From the NCBI GenBank assembly GCA_937982505.1, contig CALJLV010000002.1, positions 1-10,921 of the forward strand: a stretch of 10,921 nucleotides of DNA, read 5' to 3'. Shown here one piece after another: positions 1 through 9,000 of the stretch. The notes below the pieces were generated by a model, which saw nothing but the letters and a program-made list of their open reading frames with translations, had not been told where the DNA came from and did no database searches. The translations under genes were made by a program, and so were the position numbers. The stretch is from an uncultured Desulfobacteraceae bacterium (GTDB lineage Bacteria; Desulfobacterota; Desulfobacteria; Desulfobacterales; UBA2174). The stretch's first letter is position 1, and each line of letters opens with the position of its first letter.

Positions 1-3000
1 ATCGTCAACAGATCGCCGGCGGGTCCCTCGAATCCATCCGCCGGCACGGTGTAGCACAGGGTGGCCAGGGTGGCGTTGAGATCATCAAGGGTTCCCCAGA
101 TCCTGACCGAAGCGGTGTACTTGCCGCTCACCACCGCATTACCCATGGAAACCATGTCCAGAATGCCGCGGCTTTGCGGCCCCAGATTCAGCCAGACGGT
201 GAATCGGTCCGATCCCCAGGCATCGGCATCGGTCACCCGCACGCCATCGATGATCGTGGCACTGCCCTCATTGACCCGCAGGTTAGTGGGCACAATCGCC
301 ACCGGCGCATCGTTGACCGGCAGCACCAGAATGGCAAAATGCGTCTCGCCGATCGTCCCCCCGAGGCCGTCGTCCACCGTGAAACCAAAACCATCGGCGC
401 TGTCTTCCCCGCCGGCATGCGCATAGACCAGCCGGCCCCCGTCGATGTCCGCCTGGGTGAACCGGTCGCCGGCGCCGACGGCAGTGCCGTTCAGGCGCAA
501 CTGCCCGTTGAGGGGTCCTGTTGTCAGGGTAAAGGTCAGGGCCGAATCCTCGGCCTGGGTGACGGCGAGCAGATCGTTGGAAATGGTCGCCACGCCGCCT
601 TCGGCGATGGTCAGGCCGGCATTGGCGGCGATCACCGGGATATCGTTGACCGTCACGGCGACGCGCCCCTCGGCGGTAAGGCTGCCGGACTTCAGCGTAA
701 TCGATAGCGCGTCGAGATAGGCCCCGGCCTCATCCCCGGCCCGGTAGCGCAGCCCGGCCAGCGCCGCATTGATTTCGGCGGGGGTTCCGCTGAGTTCCTT
801 GCGTTCCGTCCACGGATCGTCCAGCCCCAACGAAAGCCGTCCGGTGCTGTCCGGGTTCAACTGCACGTTCAGGACCAGGCCGCTCATCGGACCATCGGCC
901 GTCAGGGGGCCGACGGCGATGATTTCCCCTTCGTTGAGACGCAGGGTGCCGGGCGCCTGGAGCCTCGGGGTCACGGTCGTACTTTCGACGAAGACCGTAA
1001 ACTCCTGATCGACCAGGACGGCCCCGTCCCCATCCGCCACCCGATAGCGGAATCGGTCCACCTCCTCGGCAGCGGTCTGGTCAGAGCCCGCATAGACCAG
1101 GGCGGTTTGCACCCCAAAGGTGTTCAGATCGGCCTGAGTGAAGCTGTCGCCCACCACCGCGGGCCGGCCGCCAAGGTAGAGCACCCCTTTGGCAGGCAGG
1201 CTCTGAAGTGTAAAAAGAAGATCCTCGGGATCGTTGTCGGCATCGATAAAGAGCAGATGGGCGTTGGTGATCACCACGCGCGTGCCCGTCTGGATGTTGA
1301 CGTTGACATTCACATCCCGGGGCACGGCATTGATTTTGATCGGAATCTGGATCTCTCCGGTATCCGCCGGTTCATCACCATGGGTCAACGCGATGCGCAG
1401 CACGGCGGTGCCATGCAATTCTTCGGACCAGACAAAAGTCAGCCCGCCGGCGTCCAAGCCGGCAAGCCAGGCGCGGACCGCTTCGAAAGTGCCCTGGATC
1501 GTCACCTGGGCCGAACCGCTGCCCTGCACCGCGACCCCGACCGCACCCTGAACCGTCAACACCCCGGCGGTGACGGAAAGGGTCAGCCGGGTGGCATCCT
1601 CGGGAACGGCATCCACATCGACCACCGCCAGACCGCTGATCCGGATGGTCACCGGATCCTTGGGATCTTCGCCCTTGTTGGCGGTGAAGCGCTGGGGGCC
1701 GCTGAGGCAGGGCGCTTCGTTGACCGGGGTCACGCTGATGTTGAACAGCACCGGTGACAGTTCACCGCCGCTTCCATCCTCTGCCGAGAAGACGAAGCCG
1801 TCGGCGAAGTTTTCCGTTCCGTCGTGGGTGTAGACGAGGCCACCGGTTTCCAGAATCGTCCCGGGGAATCTGTCGCCCGCAGCCAGGACCATCCCGTCGC
1901 GGGTCAGAATCCCATGAGTCGGAACGGTTACCAGCACCAGAATGGGGGTGTCGTCGAAATCCGTCACAGACAGGTGCTCGGGCCCGATCACCGCCGCGGC
2001 CCCCTCATCCAGGACCAGGCCGGTGTTGGCCGTCAGTTCCGGCACGGCGTTGATCTTAAGGTGAATCCGGGCCGTGTCCGTGAGCGCGCCGCCGCGGCCG
2101 TAGTATCCCTGATCGTTGACGCTGATCGTCAACGTATCCGTGTAACGGGCGGTCGGTTCGAGGATATCGTAGACCAGGGTGGCCAGAGCGGTGTTGATGG
2201 CGGCCACGGGGCCGATCAAGGTAACGCGGGTGGTCCCGATCCCCTCGAAAGCGAGGCCTTCGGACGCCGTCAGCCGCAGAACCGCCGCGCCTTCCGGGGC
2301 CGTGATGCTCAGGGTACAGGCCACGGGCGCCAAGCCGGAATCCGGATCACGGATGGTGACCGCCAGGGGGCCTTCGAAAACGATATCCTGCCCCGTGTTG
2401 GTTGTGACCGGATTCTCGCTCGACGATTCGGGAACGGTGACCCGCGGCCCATCATTGACCGGATCGATGTAGAGGATGAGGGCGCCGCCAGCGCTCCCCC
2501 CGGATCCGTCGCTGATCTGATAGGTGAAACCATCACCCGCGGTTTCACTGCCGTCGTGGGTATAAACCAGGGTCTCGGCGTTCACATCGGCCTGGGTGAA
2601 GGCGTCCCCGACATCCAGCCTTCGGCCGGCGAGGGACAAGCTCCCGTGAGCCGGCAGCGAAACCAGGGTGTAACGAAGCGCTTGGATCTGGGCATCCCCG
2701 TCCGCGAAGCACAACATCCGCCCGGTCAAGGCCACCGACTGACCCTCGGCCACGCTGGCGCCGATGAAGACATCGCCGCCGGCAATCAGGGAGACGTCGC
2801 CGTCAGCCGAAGAAACCGCACTCCACAAGACGATGCGTCCCCCGGTTTGGAGCAGGACATGGCCCGCTTCAGCGGTGACCTCACGCCGGAGATGGATATC
2901 GCCCGCCAGCCCGCGAAGGACGATGGTACCGTTGCCGGCGGTCGTCAATCCCGCCAGAAAGAGGCCCCCCGCGTCTCTGATCACCGTGCCGTCGGCAAGG

Positions 3001-6000
3001 ATGCGGTCGATCACCGCGGCTTCCACCCGGGTCACGGTCACCCCATTGCCATCAAACAGATGGATTCCACCGTTTTCCGAACGCAGGGCCAGATCATGGA
3101 CGTCCACTTCGAAGGGATCCGCGGCCTCCCCGAGACTGCCGATCCCCGAGGCGGCGCGAATGGCCAGCCTCTGCGCCGTCACATGAACCTGAGCCGGCCC
3201 GATATCCCGTACCGCGCCGCCCAGGGCGGTCAGACTGACCCCGGCGCTGGTCTGGATATCCGATACGATGATCCGGGTTGCGGCGCACAGAAGCACATCC
3301 CCGGACTCGGCCTTCACCGCGGCCCCGGCATCCATCTCGATGGCGCCGCGCAAGGCGTTCATCTCCACGGTAGCCGCTGCGGCAACCGATGCCCGTGCGG
3401 CCGGACCCAGGACCAGATGGCGTCCGGCCTGCAGGGAGACCGAACCGCCGGCCAGGATGAGATCCTTGTTCAGAACCAGATCCGAAGCGGCACCCTTGGC
3501 CTCCAGCAGAACGTTGCCACATCCTTCCACCCGGACTCCGCTTCCGTCCTGGGCAACGCGAAGGGCGCCGCCTTCCACGACCAGATAGACCCCGCCGGAA
3601 TTGGACGCCCCCTGGACATGAACCCGTTCAACCGTCAGAGGGCCGGCCACGGCTGTCTGGGACAGGGCCACATGGCCCGTGGCGCCGGTGGTGACCACAT
3701 CGATCCGCCCCACGGCCAGATCCAGATCATCGGTACCCGGCGAAACCCCGGCCGCCAGGGCCTTGAGGGTCAGGCGGGCCCCCCGGATGTTGAAGGTTTC
3801 CCCTTGGGAATCGTCCACCACCGCGCCCGCCGGCGCCTCGATGGCCACGGTACCGGAGGCGCCACCGTCCACCGCCCCCAGAAGGATGTTGCCGCCGATG
3901 CTTTCCAGACGGATGCGGTTGGCATCGCTTCCCGCCGAGGAGACCGCCTCGCGCACGGTAATGGTGCCGCCCGCCTGAACCTCGATCTTTCCGTCGGCGG
4001 TCCGGATTGAAGGAATGGTCAGGTGGGCCGGCACACGGATCTGGATATCGCCCGGCCCCACCGCGTCCAGGGTCGGGCCGAGAAGCACGATGCCCCGGGC
4101 GACCAGGGAAATGGGGCCGTTGATCAAGACCGCAGAGGCCAGGGTAATGTCGCTGGCATCGATTTCCAGCCCTGACGGATAAGCCCCGGCGGTACCCACC
4201 GCCCCATCGAAGCGGACATGCCCGGAACCGGTGAAAACCGAAAGCGCGCCCGATCCTGCAACCGTCTGCCGGAAAAGAACCGATCCCGGCGCCCCGGATT
4301 CTCGGCGTGTATCCACCCGGGTATCCGCGGTGAGGATCACCGGACTGTCAAAGGCCGCATCGCCGCCAAGGGCCTTGATGTACGTGGCGGTGCGAATCTC
4401 TCCGGCCGCCGCGATTCGAATCCCGCCCGACCCGGCCTGGAGCCGGCCGTCGATCTGCACCATCGCCAGTTCGGGCGCCGCCTCACCGCTGGCAAGAGAG
4501 ATGGCGCCGGCGGCGTCGAGCTGCAAGCTTTCGCCGTCATTGCGAATCAGGATGCTGTCGATACCGTCCACCGTGGTGATGCAATCCGAACCGCGGATGT
4601 TGATGTCCGCCCCGGATTTGACAAATCCCTCCGGTTCGAGGATCACGCCACCCCGGCCGTCGCCGTCCGTATCCGCGATCAGGGTGACGCTCGACCCGGG
4701 CTCGGTGGTCTCCACGCGCGCCCGGATGATGATATCCCCCTCGCTGGTCAGCAGAATGGATTCGGCCTGGACGATATCAACGGCGATGACGAGGCTTTCG
4801 CTGTTCTTGTCCCCCGAAAGGATGATATCTCCGGCCCCGAGAAGGATCCGGGCCAGCGGCGATTCCGTATCGACCCCATCGCGGATGATCGCCGATCCCC
4901 CGCTGCCGCCCAGGGTGCTGACCTCGGCCCGCAACACCAGGCCTTTGGCCCCGGTGATCTCGATATCCCCGCCGTCGATTGCCGGATCCTGATTACCGCT
5001 GCGCACGTTGCCGCTGATCAGAAGAACGCCACCTTCCGATCCGGCCAGGAGATGCTCGAGGCGAAGGTTGCCGCCGACGGTCGTCAGCTCCTGGAGATCG
5101 AGCCCTCCGGCGGGGCCGTAGGGCACATTGCGCAGCCAGATATCGCCGTTACCCGAGCTGGCGGCCTTCAGGATCGCCGTGGAGATCTCGAAGAAGGCCG
5201 GTGGTTGCGCTTGTGCCTGACGAAGGATCGCTCCGGCGGCCCGGATATCGAGGATGGCGCCGGAAACGACCCCGTCGCCTTGAATGACCTCCCCGGCGGA
5301 AGCCCTCAGGGTCACCTGATCGACGCCCGAGAGATTTCCGGTCAGAAAAATATCCCCCGCCGCCTCGCCGGCCGAAATGTGGAGGTCGGCGCCGCCCTGG
5401 CTGACCTTGAGCGCATAATCGGCGCTGCCGGTGTCTACCCGAACGGAGCCCTCCGCCGGATTCCCGAGCCCCGCCCTGAGCCGTATCCCACCGGCACCGA
5501 GAAGCGGGGCCGCGATCTCGATATCCCCGTTCGCGTTGAATACCAGAATACCCGAGACCGTGAAGGGCGCCGCCGTCTGGATATCACCGGACGTATTGAA
5601 TTCCAGCTCTCCGAGGACCGTCACGGGAGCGGATTCGCCCACCTGGATGGCGGCCGATCGAATGACCGCCAGCCGGCCGACGGGACGGGCGGCGTTGCCC
5701 ACCGGCCCCTGGAAAACCACCTTCCCCGATGTGCCGCCATCAATGGTCAGGAAACGGGTTTCGGCGGCATCGGTACCGACGGCGTTCAGGGTAACGGGGC
5801 CGCCGCCGCTGCTCAGGGTGACGTCGCCGGTCAGGGTAACGGCCCCGGCAAACGAGACGGCATCGTTGGTGGCGGTGATGCTGGCGCCCAGACGCACCGG
5901 CCCCGTGCCTGTCTGGCAAAAGGCACCGTCCAGGGTCATGACGGCGGCCGGGCCGATCTCGAGCAGCCCGCTGTTCTCGATCACCACCGCCCCGTTGGCG

Positions 6001-9000
6001 CTGGTCTGCACCGGCCCATGGAAGGTGACCGCGCCGCCGGCAACGGTCAAGCCGGTCAACCGGGCGGGGCTTCCCACCGCGGCGCCGAAAACCACCGCCC
6101 CGGTGCCGCTTTGCACGGTCAGCGGATGCGGGCCGCTCACCCTGGCCCCCAGGAGGACATCGCCCCCCTCTTGCCCCGTGGCCAGCGTCACCGGCCCGCT
6201 GAGGGTGAGGTTGCCGGCAAAGGAGATCCCGTCGCCGCTGGTGGCGATGGAAGCCCCCAGGGACACCGGACCAGCGCCGGTCTGGGCGAAAGGCCCATCC
6301 AGGACAAACGGTGCGGTGGAGAGAATCGTTGCGTCCTCGCGATTGGCGATCCAAACCGCCCCGCCCTCGAGGGTGGTGACAGGCCCAGCGAACCGCACGG
6401 AGCCGGTATCGAGGTCAATGCCACCCGAACAGGTGGTGACCGCCGCGGCGACATCGACATGCAAGGCCGAGATGACCAGAATCCCGCCCACCGGCGCGGT
6501 GGCGCCCACTTCGGCCTCGAAGGAGACGAAACCACTGGCCGGATCCACCCCGATGGTCAAGAAGCGGCATCCCGGCCCGCTGCCGTCGCTGTCCACCACG
6601 TCCCGCAGGTAGACCGAACCCGCGCCGGCGGTGGACAGGACCACGTCCGTGACGAGCACCAGGGGAGCGTCCAGATCCACGTCGCCATTGCCGGTCACCG
6701 CAAGATCGGCACCCAGGCGAAGAACGCCGGGTCCGTTGAACCCGATGGTGCCCCCCGCCGTCACCGGCGCCAGGATCTCGGCCCGTCCCGTGTGGGTGAC
6801 GGTCACGCTGCCCGCGGCGGCCAGCGCCGCGTTGAGGGTCAAGGTACCGGTGCGGATCTGGGCTGTCCCCACCCGGAGCCGTCCGTCGAAGACGGTGGCG
6901 CCCGAACATAAGATGTCCAAGGCCACGACGTCGAGGGTGGCCTCGGCGCCGCTGAAAGTGACGGCGCCCGCGCTTTCCACCGTCAATCCACCCAGGGCGG
7001 CGCCCGGGATTCCCGCGTTGTCGTCCACCGTGACGGCCCCTTGTCCGGCGGCCAGGGTCAAAACATGATCGGAAGGCGTGTCGGTGGCGATTTCGTCCAA
7101 CAGGATGCTGCCGTCGTTGGTTTCAATGCGCGCATCCGTGGTGAGCAGCAGCACGCAATGGCGGATTTCCAGCCCCGCGCCGGCGCCGGTGACGACCATG
7201 TCGGCACCGAGGGCCACCGGGCCGATCCCGTCGAAAAGAACCGCACCGGCCGAAGTGATCGCGCCGTCGAGGAAGGCCGTGCCGCTGTGGGTGACGGTCA
7301 ACGCGCCGGCATGCATGTGGGCGTTCAGATCCAGATCCACGCAGACCACGGCCACCGCGCCGCCGACATCCACCGCGGCATCCACCTGAACCGTGGCGCT
7401 CGAAGTGACGGTCATCGCACCGGCTTGGCCGAGATCCACCGTGTTCTTGAAGCGCACAGGGCCGGCAAGGATGGTCAGGGTGTGGCCGCCGGCGGCGTCG
7501 GTCCCCACCGCATCCAGGATCACGGCTCCGCCGCTGGTGCCGAGCGTCACGTCGGCGGTGAGGATGATGCCGGCCGAAGCGACCACGATATCTCCCGGCG
7601 CTCCGGTGGTGGCCACGTCCGCGCCGAGGAAAATGGTCCCCGTACCGTTGAAGGACACGCCGCTGAGGCCGCCAACGGCCGCGGCGATGACCAGATCGCC
7701 CTGCCCGGCGAAGACCACCGAGCCGCCGGAAATCCCGGCATTGACGTCGGCCTGGCCCGCATGGGTGATCTGAATCGGCCCGACCGCCTCGAGGGCCAGA
7801 CCGTCCGCGTCGCCATCGTTGAAGACGGCGCTGCCGCCCACGGTCAAGGTCAAGGCGCCGCCGCTCTCGATGTCTCCCAGGGGCGCACGGTAGTGGGCGA
7901 TGACCGTCGCATGCGCCGGATCGGCTGGATCATCCAGTCCCAGCATCGCGAAGAACTCGGCGATCAGCGTTTCGGGGAGGACATCCGCGAAGGGGAACAC
8001 GGCCGGGGCCGAGCCGGTGACGATGTGGCTGGCCTCGGCGATAAAAATCCCCCCCGCCCCGGCCCTGGCCGCCAGTTGCGCGGCGTCGATTTCCAGCAGG
8101 CCGTTGCCCGTCCCCGCTGCCTGGCCGATGGCCAAACCGGCCTCCAGGCGCATTGCGGCGGCCTTGACGGTGCTGGCCGCATCGGCATTGTCCAGGATGC
8201 TTCCGGTCAGCGAGACGAGGTGGGCGTTTCCGGATCCCGCATCCAGAGCACCGGCCAGGATGTCCCCCATGGCCAGGTAGCGGATATCACCTGCGCCCGC
8301 AGCGGTCGCCGCGGCCCCTGCGGCCATGCTGAGGGTGGCACCGGCCGCCACGGTGATCGTGCCGCCGGTGCTCAGGTCTCCGTTGGCGTTCTGGTTGATC
8401 TGGCCTGCCGAAGCGAGTACCAGATCGCCGGAAACGCTCTTGACGACCGCTTCCACCGACAGGTTCCCGTCGGCGACGAGCAGCACCGTTCCGCCCAGCG
8501 CGGTTTCCACGGCGGCGCCATCACCGTCGGCACCATCGGTGAGGATCAACGCAGCGCCGGCATACAACCCGATCCTCCCCCCGCCGCTGGTCGTCAGATC
8601 GCTCAGCACGCCGCCGGCGACCGGATTGGCGGCCAGAACGCCGCTTTCGGTCACCCTTCCCACCGGTACGTTCACCGCGCCCACGGTAAGGCCGGGCACC
8701 GCTGCTCCGGCCATTTTCGCCGTTTGGATCAAGAAGATGCCGTCTGCACCGGAAACGGCGCTGACGGTGGCGGCCGACAGGACCAAAGGACCCTGGTCCG
8801 TCCCTTCGGGCACGCCCACCCCGCCGGTCGCCTGGAGCCGCACCCCCTGGCCCACGAGCAAACCGGTGGCGTTGCGGGTCACGCTGCCGGCGGCGGCCGT
8901 CAGATCGATATTCCCGCTTCCGGCATCCACGGCCCCGGCTAAAATTCCGGTGCCGGCCGCATAGCGCACGTTGCCCGCCCCGCCGCTCACCGTGATCGCG

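Larger units (their letters stand above)
3813..5579 (-). other. Diverged beta-helix-like region of the adhesin (589 aa)
   Basis: The coding sequence continues in frame, but I cannot divide it into clean repeats. Recurrent short motifs are GDIxI/GDIxL (GDIEIA, GDIFLTG, GDIWLRN, GDIEITG, GDIILSG, GDIIIRA, GDIQIR) every 30-60 residues, which fits stacked beta-helix coils. The region has more charged and long side chains (VDTRRESG, GDKNSESLVI, RQAQAQPPAFF) than the Gly/Ala-rich blocks around it. One M-like copy lies at about 4160-4380 and one Asp-rich loop at 4647-4673. It connects the M block to the second R block. Confidence 0.65.

Noticed and set aside
1293..1312. Short alternating VNVNVN-coding run at the start of domain A3
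   Set aside because: Only about three units long; it looks like ordinary strand sequence and not a functional simple repeat.
3094..3522. 142-codon open frame on the minus strand in another register
   Set aside because: Gly/Arg-rich shifted frame inside R copies 6 and 7. The main frame keeps the R motifs across the same stretch, so this is neither a separate gene nor a frameshift product.
1824..4010. 728-codon open frame on the plus strand
   Set aside because: It lies exactly opposite the sense codons of the minus-strand gene. Its product is a Gly/Arg/Asp/His/Gln-rich sequence with no recognisable domain, and it is open only because TTA, CTA and TCA are rare in the real gene.
5740..6354. 204-codon open frame on the minus strand in another register
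   Set aside because: It overlaps M copies 4 and 5 of the main frame and encodes an Arg-rich, repeat-free sequence typical of a shifted frame in GC-rich DNA.
4218..6911. 897-codon open frame on the plus strand
   Set aside because: Same antisense register as the 1824-4010 frame and the same biased composition; it crosses several repeat boundaries of the real gene without any domain logic of its own.
7041..8942. 633-codon open frame on the plus strand
   Set aside because: Antisense shadow. The minus-strand reading here gives well-defined R and M repeats, while this reading gives no recognisable family.
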